From: Lobosporangium transversale | Lineage: Eukaryota > Mortierellomycota > Mortierellomycetes > Mortierellales > Mortierellaceae | Assembly (NCBI RefSeq): GCF_002105155.1 | Contig: NW_019029061.1 | Location: 29,152 to 93,151 of the forward strand | Direction of reading: 5' to 3' | DNA: 64,000 nt | In this document: positions 49,430 through 59,711 of the stretch, piece after piece | Layout of the letters: each line of letters starts with the position of its first letter | Position numbering within the stretch: the first letter of the stretch is position 1 | Notes under the pieces: model-generated | What the model was told of the DNA's origin: nothing | The model's database searches: none | What the model saw: only the letters and a program-made list of their open reading frames with translations | Made by a program: the position numbers and the translations under genes

Positions 49430-52190
49430 ATGCAATTTAATGCTAATTAGCCCGTTGATGGCGACAGTGAAGGAATTGCGGAAGAGTGGCGTTGATGGGA
49501 GAAGAGATTATTAGAAGAGGAGGATTAAATATTAAAAAGTGCAGCAGTCTAGCATACACTACTATTTGAATCGACTCTCCAGAAAGTGTTAGTACAGGGT
49601 CACGGGATTGACTAAGCGTCTCTGTTGCTGGCTCTCTCTACTGTAACCTCTTCCAGCTGTGACAAGCCATTTTTCCTGAGGTGTAGAGGGGGTGACCTCT
49701 TTAATTTATTTAAGAGCCGCATTCATTTACGTGGAACCTAATGTGAAATAAAGTTTGGATTGATTAATTTCTGCTCCGGCAAAAACAATTTAATTATAAA
49801 GTTGGCAAGACAACCACATGCAAGGCTCGCATCATGATTGATTTGTGTGCACTGGGGTGTATACTGAAAGGCAATAGGAAATAGAAGACTTGTTAAAAAG
49901 TAGGATTTCTATCTATGAGAGGGTGAAGCAAACAGACACAACAGTGAAAATCTACTTTGTTAAAAGTAGGCAGACATGATCGTGATAAACTGCACTTCAA
50001 TAACCTTCTCATGGCCAAGCTTAGGCGCTTTTGGGTCCTCCTTAAGTAAGTCGAGTGCATGGCATGGAATGTCCTCCGACAGAACCGATTTGAATGCTGC
50101 GTGGAATACCGATATTTCTATTGTAGTTCTTCTCAGCAAGAAAAATCGTGGACCTTTTGTTTTGTTTTTGTTTTTTTTTTTTTACTTTCTGGCCCTTTTA
50201 ATTTTTATTTTTCGTTTTCTTTTTTCTTTTCTGGTTCAAACGCAACAAAAAGAAAAAAGAAAAAAAGAAAAAAAAAAAAAAAGAGCTTCGGGGAAAAGGT
50301 GCATCTAGAGATATGTGTGGTGGTGCGAATGGCGAATGGCCATGGCAGCCGGACTCCATCCATATTGTTCATCTTTATGAATTGGCGCGCTCAATCTTCC
50401 TCTGTAATGTTCTTTGGACATTCCTTATTCCCTTTCTAGTCCGTTCTCCAACATTCTGTAGGTTATACGGCGAAGGAGGCATGTCTGAATGCGGGCATGT
50501 CATCCATAAAAGGGAAATAGTTGGGAAGTGGGATATCAATACAGTGGCACACGGCTTTTTTGATGCGATATTTTATTCTATTACGGTAAACCTGCAGGAG
50601 CCTTCTACGGCGCATACAGAGTAGCATTATCAACAATCGTGCAGTGAACTACGATAGCGACTACAGAGAATTATCACTGAAGTCCGTCGTAGGATACATC
50701 TGCCACGCATTACGACATTGAACGGCGTATGCTCCAAAAGGCCACTAAACGGCTCATAACTCGTAACGGAATTAAAACATCGTACTGGTACGGCTCTAAC
50801 GGCTAGAACCAGAGGCATTTTGAGGTTTATTTCCCTCTTTCTTGTCCAAAGATCCAAATAGGTGGTGGCAGTGAATCCAAGGGAGCGTATGACATCGCAG
50901 CCGCTTTGCCGCACACTTCTGACGATATCTTAATCAATTACGGTGAGCATGCATGAGCCTATTACAGTGCTTACAGAGAAGCATAATCAACAATCGTGGT
51001 GTAACCTATGATAGCGACTACAGCGGTAATTGTCCGGGAATGACCTCTGGAGCCTATCTTAGAACACAACTGCCACGTATTATGATTTTGAACGGCGTAT
51101 GTACTTAACAGCGAATAAAATGGCTCACAGCTCGTAACACAATTAAAATACCGTTTTATGGCGGCTTTCGTGTTCTGTGTCCAGCTATTCCAACTCTTCC
51201 ACTTCCCACCCCTTGGAAGAAGACAGAGATAAGAAAGTAAAAGAAACAATAAAATGGCACTGGTGTCGGTCTTAGCAGTTTGCACTAAGAGATAAGTCTT
51301 TAACTGCGGCAGAAAGAGCACGCTTTTTGGCGTGGTATTTTATCTCATCTGGGTGAGCCTGCAGGGCCCATTCATGGCGTATACAGAGTAGCATAATTAA
51401 CGATAGCGGAGTATATCTATAACAGCGACTGCAATAGTAACTTCCCGCAGGGGCTGGCTGATGGAGCCTGTTGTAGAACACAAACCGCCATGTATTACGA
51501 TTATGAACGGCGTATGCTCCAAAGGACAACTCAATGGCTCACAATCAGAAATGAGATTAAAATACCACCTGATGGCGGCCTTTATGGGGAAATTCGCTAA
51601 AGCATTCATTTGCTTGGCGCGCCGGAAAGTTATATTCAGCAGGGGCGCGCAACCAGACCACCTCCACGTGGTGCGCCCTGGGCTGCCTGCTCAGCTGCAG
51701 GCAGGCAAAGAGTTTGGTAGCTACAATGGCCTAGAGCACATTTTTGGGGCCGATTGTATTTGGATGTGAAAGGGCAAACTACCCACAACTCTCTTTCCCT
51801 CCTTTTCAATCCTACGGTAGTGAACGAGAGCTTACGGAAAGAACTCGGGCCGATAGCATCTTGATAACAAGGGCTTACAACAGCGGTAGCGCTAACGTAA
51901 TGAAAAATTTTTTTCTCCACAAAAAGATAGTGAAGAGATGTGCTTTACTTGCTAGTGAGAGGCTTTTATTAAAGAATGTTTAAAATTTATTATTTTTGAT
52001 TAATTGTATTTTTCATTATTTTTATATCTTATATTTATTGTTACTTATAATAATATACCATAATTTTTTATTTTTTTTTTTGCAAGTTCCGTAATTACCA
52101 TTAAAATTTATAGTTATTTTTTGTCTTGCCATTTTTTTTTTTTTTTTTTTTTTTTTTGCTAACAGCCTCTTTAGGGGTGTATGACGCAGA
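49430..52190. repeat. large non-coding repeat X, copy 1 (about 2.8 kb)
   Basis: Collinear with copy 2 at about 60118-63520. Shared landmarks in order: a 400 bp block at 49430-49840 (GCAAAATGCA.., TCACGGGAT, CCTCTTCCA, CACATGCAA); a T run followed by an A run at 50168-50285; a GGTGCA ... ACTCCAT block at 50298; tandem units at 50567-51600; CGCGCAACCAGACCACCTCC at 51643; GGGGCCGATTG and CGGTAGTGAACGAGAGC at 51740-51835; a T-rich stretch at 51985-52157; AGGGGTGTATGA at 52172. No long conserved ORF is shared. Ends are approximate. Confidence 0.7.
50567..51600. repeat. three diverged tandem units (about 360-410 bp) inside repeat X
   Basis: Units start near 50567, 50924 and 51334. Each carries in order a GATATTTTAT-like start, a GTGAGCCTGCAGG-like motif, ACAGAGTAGCATAATCAAC, GATAGCGACTACAG, CCACGTATTACGA..TGAACGGCGTATG and GGCTCA.A.CTCGTAAC.GAATTAAAATACC. 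A partial fourth unit lies at about 61262-61370 in copy 2. Short ORFs here are not conserved between units, so I call them non-coding. Confidence 0.8.
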
Positions 52191-52200
52191 TCTTTTGAAT

Positions 52201-52620
52201 ATCACGAAAACAATTTCTCTCGTTCTCCAAGTCTCTCTTATTCACATCTGTATACTTTCTACTTGCTCATTCCTAAAATGATCACTGGAGGGAACAATTT
52301 AGATTGCTACATGTAGTGCCGACTAAATTTTCTATCCGCTTCTACTATGATACAAGTTATGATACTCTTAGTAGCTCTATTTGATTGTGATTTGTAGAGA
52401 AGCCTATTAAGATCGAATAGAGTCCAGCTTTCAGTTCATGGAAATACCTTTGCTGCAAAAGTAATGACGATACCTACACCCTTTTCAAGGACTCAGCTGC
52501 AAATTTAGCTTCTAAAACTATCGTAATCTGTACTCAAGACCAAAGTGCATAAGAGAACGTGACGAACGAGAAAACTAGAAGACGCAAAAACTATGCGTTA
52601 GGGAATGAGGGACATTGCTT
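52201..52620. other. repeat-region spacer without a recognised feature
   Basis: Moderately AT-rich DNA after the end of repeat X copy 1. No coding or RNA signal recognised. GACATTGCTTGCTGTTCGTG at 52610 matches the inner end of the 58301 inverted-repeat element. Confidence 0.5.
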
Positions 52621-52639
52621 GCTGTTCGTGGCAGATAAC

Positions 52640-52701
52640 TTGGACCCTCAGGACTTTTTTTTTTTTTTTTTTTTTTTTTTGACAACATGGACCCTCAGGA
52701 C
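52640..52701. repeat. T26 tract flanked by a 13 bp direct repeat
   Basis: GGACCCTCAGGAC at 52642-52654 is followed by T26, then GACAACAT, then the same 13-mer at 52689-52701. The bases before each copy (ACTT, ACAT) also nearly match. A poly(T) bounded by target-site-like duplications resembles a retroposed poly(A) tail. Confidence 0.75.
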
Positions 52702-52814
52702 GAAACCATACTGGTATAGGAATAGAGAATGTAAACTATTGGTACAACAGCGTCGCGTGTACATCCTAATCGCATCTTCATGGCTTGCTGCTCTAGTGGC
52801 ATTCTAACTGACTA

Positions 52815-52885
52815 GGGTGGATGGCTCAGTGGACTGCGTGCAGGACCGGCAATGGTGATTGCCTGGTTCAACACCCAGAGTTTCT
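52815..52885 (+). ncRNA. tRNA-like sequence with A and B boxes (SINE head or tRNA relic)
   Basis: TGGCTCAGTGG at 52822-52832 matches the RNA polymerase III A box. GGTTCAACACC at 52865-52875 is close to the B box (GGTTCGANNCC). They lie 32 nt apart, as in tRNAs. I could not fold a full cloverleaf with a proper acceptor stem and anticodon, so a tRNA-derived SINE head or decayed tRNA is more likely than a working tRNA. The T26 insertion with direct repeats lies 110 bp upstream. Confidence 0.4.
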
Positions 52886-53288
52886 GATATATTTTACATA
52901 AACTTACTCCATAAATGAGTCCGATGCACATTTCAAAGAAGGCCTTACCTTAGGACACTATTCACGTGGTACAGACGATATCACTGTCATGGTATGGGCT
53001 GAGGCTAATGCTATTGTGCAGTCCTCTCGATGTAAAAAAACAAGCAATATTTGCGACACATGAGGGGTATCAGACTAATTTTCTAAGGAATGTCATCAGT
53101 TTGATATTCAGGGTCATGCGCAAATGAGTGTACGACAGGAACGTAGCTTAGGCTGGCGCCCGATGTTAATTATTGCCTGGCACATCCCGATTATTTCTTC
53201 TTCCCCACTTATTTTGCAAATTCACTGAATTGATCAGCGGAACCGACAAAAAGATTCACCTCTTTTAAGTGAAACCAATTTAGGATTC

Positions 53289-53298
53289 ATGTTTTTGG

Positions 53299-53329
<31 letters not shown>

Positions 53330-53667
53330 GGAAAGAGAAAGCAGTGAAAAAAACGTGATTACACTGCTTGAGACTCTTACCCTTGTTTCTGTCATATTTT
53401 TGGAGCAGAATTTGTCATGCCTCAATATAGCTGTCCGAGATAGCAAATTTGTGGGTGTTCGTGTTCTAGAATTTCCATCTATCCAATGTACAGACAACGG
53501 CGATTGGGAAATAGATTTTATCATTGCGTTAAGGACTGATGATGAATATATATGCGATTTAATGTTTGACACAAACAAACAGATGCCGCGCAATCCGCAG
53601 CAAGGACAGATGACCATCCCGCATGGTCCCGACCCGACCATTGAGATTAAAGAAGACAAGTACGAGG
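53289..53667 (+). pseudogene. protein-like ORF fragment cut by a MITE
   Basis: After a T run the frame reads VITLLETLTLVSVIFLEQNL, then AVRDSKFVGVRVLEFPSIQC, then NGDWEIDFIIALRTDDEYIC and GQMTIPHGPDPTIEIKEDKY. The composition is balanced and protein-like over about 110 residues, unlike other ORFs here. It then runs straight into MITE B copy 2 at 53668. No ATG starts it other than the one before the T run. I do not recognise the family. Confidence 0.35.
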
Positions 53668-53748
53668 CAGTGCTCCTATTCGCATATAAAAAAGGGGTGA
53701 TTTTTTTTTTTTTTTACAGTACATTCCGATTATCGAATAGGAGCCTTG
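53668..53748. mobile_element. foldback MITE family B, copy 2
   Basis: Left end CAGTGCTCCTATTCG, right end CGAATAGGAGCCTTG, with a T16 centre and inner arms partly lost. Flanking 8-mers GTACGAGG (53660-53667) and GCACAAGG (53749-53756) match at 6 of 8 positions, consistent with an old 8 bp target-site duplication. Confidence 0.7.
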
Positions 53749-53904
53749 GCACAAGGGGAGTACCTCATTAAATGCCAAGACACAGATAAGTAACCCATCA
53801 CCTGTCGTATACCAGCCACCAAGTCAGAAGCTCGTCACGTGATTCGAGGCCAAGCAAGTCACGAACTAACGCCACCACGGCTCGGCTCACATCGGCTCGG
53901 TTCA

Positions 53905-54062
53905 GGTCTGAGTCATAGCATGTGAAAGCATAGTCTATGACTCATTGATAAGCATAGCCTATGACTCATTGATAAACATAGTCCATTGATAAGCATAGCC
54001 CATGAGTCATCGATAGGTACAGCCCTATGACTCACTGATAAGCATAGCCCATGAATAACATA
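53905..54062. repeat. minisatellite, about 24-26 bp unit
   Basis: Five or more degenerate copies of TGATAAGCATAGCCTATGAC plus TCAT. Some units are shortened to TGATAAACATAGTCCAT. Confidence 0.85.
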
Positions 54063-54536
54063 TAAATAGAGACGCATTCCCCACCTAGTTTAGTTCCTTA
54101 CCTGATATCTTGAATAAAACTCCTAAGCTTTCCTTGACCCTTGTTCCTGTTCACATATCTCCTACTCTCTTACATACCCACCTGCCTAGTCTGGAAAAGG
54201 TCATTCTGCCTTGCCCTAAGCCTAGGTTCTCGACATCACCGAACGAGGATGACTCTGCCACCTCAACCAAAACATATAAATAGTCTCGTAGTACCATAAC
54301 AGATCAGTAGCAATAAATAGCTTATCTTTCCTATACTTCGCTTCCTCCACTCTCGTCCACACACCTCTTGTTCATTGAGCCCAACTGGTTAGTCCCTTAG
54401 TCTTCCTCTAGACTGACTTTATTACATGTACAACAGCATTTTCGCTTGCAGCCTCTTCCTATATGTGTGCTATACTATTTATGGTCCTATACTCTAGGAA
54501 ATTAATGTTTTGTTTGAAATTAATTATGCATCTTAT
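54063..54536. other. spacer without a recognised gene
   Basis: About 470 bp of mixed sequence with several AATAAA motifs (54112, 54314). It could be the 3' end of a decayed transcript unit. No ORF of note. Confidence 0.4.
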
Positions 54537-55008
54537 ACACTATCATGCAAAACTGATTCAATAATTCATTCCCACGTGCATTTCTTTTTTTCATTCCTAG
54601 AAACCGTATATGCATGCACCACTCTTACTTTGGTTTAATAAAGCTCCTGTCTTCTTCTACGTCGTAGTTATGCGTTGTGACATTAGCTTGTCTCATTTGA
54701 ATAGCTAATGACTTTTTTGTTAATGCAGGTCATTGAATCAGTTTCACATGTGGTCTAAAATGTTGCCCATGACAACTTTTGGACGTCATTTAATGCCAGT
54801 AAAAAAAGGACTTTTCTCTCTTTCCTTTATGAACACTTGCTTAACTCTCTCTAACTATACCTTCACAGAATATGAGAGCCACTCCACAAAGGAAAGTCAA
54901 CGAGGCCAGGAGATTAGTGATGGGAGGCATGTCTACTAGAGAAACTGCTGCTAGTGTTGGTATATCAATAGCGACGGCCACCAGGATCTATGCACATTAT
55001 CAGGAGTA
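54537..55008. mobile_element. Tc1/mariner-like element T1, copy 2 (5' part, interrupted)
   Basis: Starts CACTATCATGCAAAACTGAT after a TA and follows copy 1 (48167 onward) base by base for about 470 bp with roughly 15-20% differences by eye. From 54872 it encodes MRATPQRKVNEARRLVMGGM and STRETAASVGISIATATRIY. The frame is broken at 55009 by insertion of a second Tc1-like element. The remaining part of T1 was not found on the far side. Confidence 0.75.
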
Positions 55009-56392
55009 CAGTCACCCGAAATAAATTATTGAGATTAAGAATATTTATTTACATTTTTTGAATAATCTGGGCGAGCAGCTCATATGCAGCATATACAAAG
55101 ACTTTATCAATCAACATGAAATTTCGTAGTTTTATCGAAGAGGCTATTGTGGTTATTTACTGAAGTTCTTGGGGTATATTAATTGACTAAGAGAAGTACT
55201 ACGCGGGTTCAATAACCAGTGTACCTTCCTTTGGCCCTCTTCACCTCTATCAACCTTTCTGGCATGGAGTTAACAAGGATAGCCAGCTCCGCTTGTGGCA
55301 ACTTGTCCCACTCCTCAACCAGAGCCACTCCGAGGCTAGCGAGATCTCTTGGCCCTTTGGTGCGTCTATCAAGTGCAACCGCGAGAAGTGACCACACGTG
55401 CTCAGTGGGGTTTAAATCTGGAGAGCATGCAGGCCAGTCTGGAATCCTTGAGATGTTGTTATTTTCGCGCCATTCCCTTGCAACTTTGCATGTATGGACT
55501 GGTGCATTATCTTCCATGAGAATACCGTCCTCCACCTCAGCCATAAACCTGGCTAGCTCACATTTATACACATCTTCCACGAAAGATGGTCCATCCCTAC
55601 GCCCTCGTTGAAATATAACCAACCGGGACCTTCTGGTCGCTGTAATCGCTTCCCAGACCATTAGGGATGTCCTACCACTCTTGAAAGTAGGCGCAACGCA
55701 ATCGTAGTCGTACTTTTCCTGTGCTGCGCGCCAAACTCTTATCTTACGAAAGTGCGCACCAACTTCAAAGGATGACTCGTCAGACCAAACTACCCGACTC
55801 CAATCTTCTATAGACCATTTTTTATATTTTTTGACAAACTTCAGCCGCCTCTCTATGTGCTCTGCGCTTAAGAATGGTTTAGGGACAGCAACCCGGCTGA
55901 AAATGCCTAAGAAATGCAGCTCCTTTTCAACTGTCCTCTTACTCACTTTTTTGGGCAATAAGTTGGTGATCTCCTGAAGAGTAACCCTCCTTTCTCTCTT
56001 ACTATTGCGCACAATGCTTCTGATGTCGCGAGGGCTCAGTAGTTTTGGACGTCCTGGGGTTTGTGCGCGAGCACTGGTTCCTCTTTCATGATATACCTTG
56101 GTGTATGAAGATGTAGCTGAAGGTAACCTTGGTAGAAAAAAAGAGAAGTGAAAAAGCTTTTTTTGCAATCAACATTCAAAATCAGCAGAAGTCATTCAAT
56201 AGAAAGGTCATATTGAAATTGGTTTTATTTCACAATGAAGTCATAATTAGGAATGAGACATGAAAGTAATCATGAGGTGTGGGGAACAAATGCACTACCC
56301 CAAATATACTAGCCACAGGCTAGATGAGAATGAAGAAAAGGAATGAGAATGTTAAAAATTCAAAATCATTGAATGACTTTTGATGACCACTG
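55009..56392 (-). mobile_element. Tc1-like element T2, 1384 bp, inserted into T1 copy 2
   Basis: Ends are CAGTCACCCG (left) and the reverse complement of CAGTGGTCAT (right). Both are bordered by TA, the expected target duplication. It encodes one transposase on the minus strand (55209-56131). Terminal repeats are short and imperfect. The length of about 1.4 kb is normal for Tc1/mariner. Confidence 0.75.
55209..56131 (-). CDS. Tc1-like DD35E transposase (N-terminus incomplete)
   Basis: The catalytic core is intact: VVWSDESSF (first Asp), LMEDNAPVH (second Asp) and SPDLNPTEHVW (Glu). There are 35 residues between the second Asp and the Glu, against 34 in classic Tc1. A GRPKLLSPRDIRSIVRN segment before it is the second helix-turn-helix with its GRP hinge, which binds the terminal repeats. 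The open frame continues to a TTG at 56168 without any ATG in its first half. The first helix-turn-helix must therefore come from an upstream exon joined at the acceptor CTACCAAG near 56132, or has been lost. I found no such exon between 56132 and 56392, so activity is doubtful. The enzyme cuts and pastes the element at TA sites. Confidence 0.82.
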
Positions 56393-56583
56393 TAGTTTTT
56401 GGTTTCACTCAATATCTTTATACCTTGCCATTTTACTGGGACTGTCTTACTACCATATATTTTCGGCTATTATAAGTAGCCTTCCATAAAATTCTAGTCT
56501 TCGCTGATTTATAGATTAGCTGGAAGGCTCTAGGAAGTTGACAATTCCATTCTAACACTTTTTCAAAAAATTATAGTACCATC

Positions 56584-56642
56584 CAGGGCTCTATAATTTT
56601 TTTTTTTTTCAGTGCATTCGAATTCTATTCAATTATCATTCG
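56584..56642. mobile_element. MITE family B fragment (copy 3)
   Basis: CAGGGCTCTATAATTTT, then T14, then CAGTGCATTCGAATTCTATT and AATTATC. This reproduces the loop and right inner arm of family B, but the outer right end is missing. Confidence 0.55.
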
Positions 56643-56739
56643 TTCTATAAGAGATATTCCAAAGCTATATCCATCCTCACGCATCCTACACAGCTGCTAA
56701 GCCTTCTACCTCTCACCATCATACAGCCTTTTAATAATC

Positions 56740-57003
56740 ATGAAGACATTTCCATTTCAGACGGTCAAGGATGCGATCACCATGCTGAGACAAGGAAAAT
56801 CCGTCCACGAAATATCCCGCGCTCTCCATATCTCTACTTTTTCCACATCTAAGATCTCTTAAAGGGCCAAAGCAAGTATTCCACGCCACAAAATAGGTCG
56901 CTCTCCGAAGGTTATCAAGAGAACAAAGACCTTACTAGTTCGTTATTTAGACATAGGAGCCCTGGGTAAAACTAGAGTATCCTTTCTGTGCTTGAGATTG
57001 TGC
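56740..57003 (+). pseudogene. Tc1-type transposase N-terminal relic with an internal stop
   Basis: ATG at 56740 opens KTFPFQTVKDAITMLRQGKS and VHEISRALHISTFSTSKIS, a helix-turn-helix, then meets TAA at 56860. The same frame continues RAKASIPRHKIGRSPKVIKR and TKTLLVRYLDIGALGKTRVS, the basic hinge and second helix-turn-helix expected in this family. No DDE domain follows. Confidence 0.6.
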
Positions 57004-58300
57004 GGGCGTGATTATCCAAATGGGAAGAGAATTAGCTCACTTGTTTCAGAAATAGATTACAAAAAAGAGATATAAAAACAAAGGAGCTGCTTTCGCCATG
57101 GTGATTTCATCCTGAGTCCTTACCATTAACTGCTAGGAATGGAACTCTTAAGGGGTAGATAAGAATGGTCGAGTTTTTTTAATTATTCAACTCTTACACG
57201 CTGCTATGGTTAAGCATTGGGATTGCTTTTTGAATGCGTCTTTCTTTTCTATAACAATGTCTAAGAGGCAAAAGCTAGTAGAATGTAAACTAATATAATT
57301 TGTTTTTCAAGCCGAAGACATGGATCGAGCTTATCAAATTGAAACGTAACGTTATTTTCTCCTTGGCCCCTGCTTTAGCATAGTATGTCACGAACCCGCT
57401 GGACGAACTATTTGACGGGTTTCTCTCTTCTGATTCTCGCCTACGCAATATTAGTAGGCGCTCGGACTCATTAAATTATGGAAATGAAAAAAGAAAGTAG
57501 AAAGTTAACAGAAACATCGTAATACATTTTGGCCACCACTTAAAAAGAGATGCATATGATATGCTAATTGACTCTAACTTTAGGCTCCCAGAACATCTAA
57601 AATTAGAAATAGGGACATACCAGCCGGTAACCAATGTCCGACCCAGGGTAAGTCCCTTTCTTGCATTACGCTCATTTGCACATAGTTCTGAGAGGACCAG
57701 CTAGAGTTCTCCTCATTTGTTTCTATTTCTTCTTTACTCCAAGGACCTGCACCATGGAGAGAGACTTGGCGCATAGAATGGTAGTATGCTACATAGTGTA
57801 GTCTGTATCACGTGATCAATATTTGTTGCAAATAGTAGGTGTATCTTTGCTTAAGGGGCAAAAAGATAGACACAAAATCAGGAAAGGACAGTGCAAAGAG
57901 TGTCAACAAGAATAACAAGAGAAAATAAAGACAAACAACCTTGACGACAAACAGCGCCATAGGATGCCGAAAGAGAAAGATGGGAGCATTATAGGTTAGC
58001 TCCCAAACTGAGTTCCTGGACGGCAAATGCTTGTTGTGAAAAGCGGGAAAAGATAATAGCAAGAACCAGACGTATGGGGAAAACTGAAGACTTTTTTTAA
58101 GGAAGAAGTTCTTTGGCTTTTATAACTTAGCCTACAGGCCTGATTGTGGTGCTTTCTAGGTGAGGTGGACTCACCTATAGCTTAAGGCTTTGCACAAAGG
58201 GTCTTTTAACTGTGGATCGACAGAATGTCCCGATTAGTAGATACAAAGTAAAAATAAAATAGTTATAATTAATTTATATAAATATTAATGACCAGCCACA
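57004..58300. other. 1.3 kb without a recognised gene
   Basis: Mixed AT-rich sequence with short ORFs on both strands, none protein-like over any length that I recognise. No repeat of the families described here. Confidence 0.45.
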
Positions 58301-59500
58301 ACAAATCAAGCACACGTGTTCTTTTTCCGATTCTGAATCAGACAAAAAGTCATTCATCAATTCATGAGCTAGACATTGCTTGCTGTTCGTGACATCTGCT
58401 GACTATTTCATTGGAACTGCCTTAAACTTTTGGATAGAGTTCATTGCAATTGCAATGTTTAACCAAATTGATGTTGCTTACTATGTGATATGGAACTAAA
58501 CGTCAATAGGACAAAGAGAGGGTTCTTTATTTCCGGACAGACGATATCTTATGTAATGTAAAATATCGTCTGCCCCACATGAGTGGTAATTTAAATCATC
58601 GTATACGCTATATGAGTCTCTATGGTGCAGCAATATTTGCGGCATGATGTCGAGGTCTGCCAAGACGATTGCAAGGAGAGGATAGAAGTTGAGACACAAG
58701 AATAGTAATAAGCTTAAGAACTATAATAGGCTCAAGGATAGTTATATTGCAGACTGAGGCTTCACATGTTAAAACTCAACGATATTTATACTTGAACGTC
58801 TTGAAATAAGACTGGCTCCATAAACTCTAAATAAAATCCACTCAAAACACTTCCTAATGGCCATTGTCAAGTGCGGAACCCAGAGAAGTTATCTGGAGCA
58901 ACCATATTTCGATAGTCTTTGGCACTTTAGACCATGCTCACTGGTCTTTAGCTCTTCCAAAACCGGTGAAGCTATTCACGGACCTAGAAAACTAAGAGAC
59001 GCGACTTGGCTTAACAAGCAATGCCAGGCACGAGGAATGCGGGGTAGAGGGAGAAATAGCGCGGAACAAATTAATTAAGCACACGCGATCTTTTTACAAT
59101 TCTGAATCAGATAAATTGTCATCCACTAATGCATAAGCTCGACATTGCCAGAGTGTCCCAAGATATATCAGTAGTATTTATACCAGAGAGAAATAAACAA
59201 TAAGAGTGGCATAAGGGATGGACTTGCCATGCACATTCTCCTTGACTTATTGCCTAGGGCTCCTATTCGATAATCAAATGAAATTCGAATGCATAAGACA
59301 TTAATAAACAAATGGCGGCTATTGGCTAATTAAGACATTGATGGCGATGACAGTCCATGGAGGTGAGGCCAATGAGAATGAATAACCGTGATGGTAGGGA
59401 AGATGTCACGAACAGTCAGCAATGTCGAGCTCATGAATTGATGAATGACTTTTTGTCTGATTCGAATCGGAAAAAGATCACGTGTACTTGATTAATTTGT
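58301..59500. mobile_element. element C, about 1.2 kb with ~97 bp inverted ends
   Basis: 58301-58396 (ACAAATCAAGCACACGTG ... GACATTGCTTGCTGTTCGTG) is almost the exact reverse complement of 59402-59500 (... CACGTGTACTTGATTAATTTG). Partial copies of the same end lie at 59062-59152 and 59830-59917 in plus orientation. The interior (58700-59060) is also related to 63740-64000. No transposase is encoded. Confidence 0.65.
59254..59296. mobile_element. MITE family B fragment (copy 4)
   Basis: GGGCTCCTATTCGATAATCA followed by AATGAAATTCGAATGCATAA, the left arm of family B only. Confidence 0.6.
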
Positions 59501-59539
59501 TTCGCGCTTTTCCCTCCCTCATTCACTCATACCCTCATG

Positions 59540-59711
59540 AATAGGTTTTGTCTGTCAAGCCAAGTCGCGTCTTCTATTTTTCTAGCTCTCCAAGAATTCT
59601 AGAAGAGCTATAGACCAATGACCAAGGCTCATTGGCGCCAAGGAATCTTGATATAAGATTGCACCAGGTATCTCCCCGATCCTGTATATTAAGTTTACTC
59701 AGCACTTGGAG
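59540..59711 (-). repeat. inverted copy of the 63890-64000 repeat
   Basis: CAAGCCAAGTCGC..., AAGGCTCATTGGCGCCAAGG, TTGATATAAGA and TTAAGTTTACTCA match, on the opposite strand, the sequence at 63892-64000. It ends at CACTTGGAG exactly where MITE A copy 2 begins. Confidence 0.65.

Noticed and set aside
50630-51920. Several minus-strand ORFs of 70-116 codons across the tandem units
   Set aside because: Frames are not maintained between the diverged units, as would be expected for coding repeats.
56950-56966. AGGAGCCCTGGG as the right terminal repeat of an element starting CAGGGCTC at 56584
   Set aside because: The bases fall inside a frame that reads through as a plausible transposase hinge (VRYLDIGALGKTRV), and no target duplication flanks them. 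The match is probably chance.
57580-57774. Minus-strand ORF with WSKEEIETNEENSSWSS
   Set aside because: It is short and isolated, with no family resemblance I can name and no splice partners.
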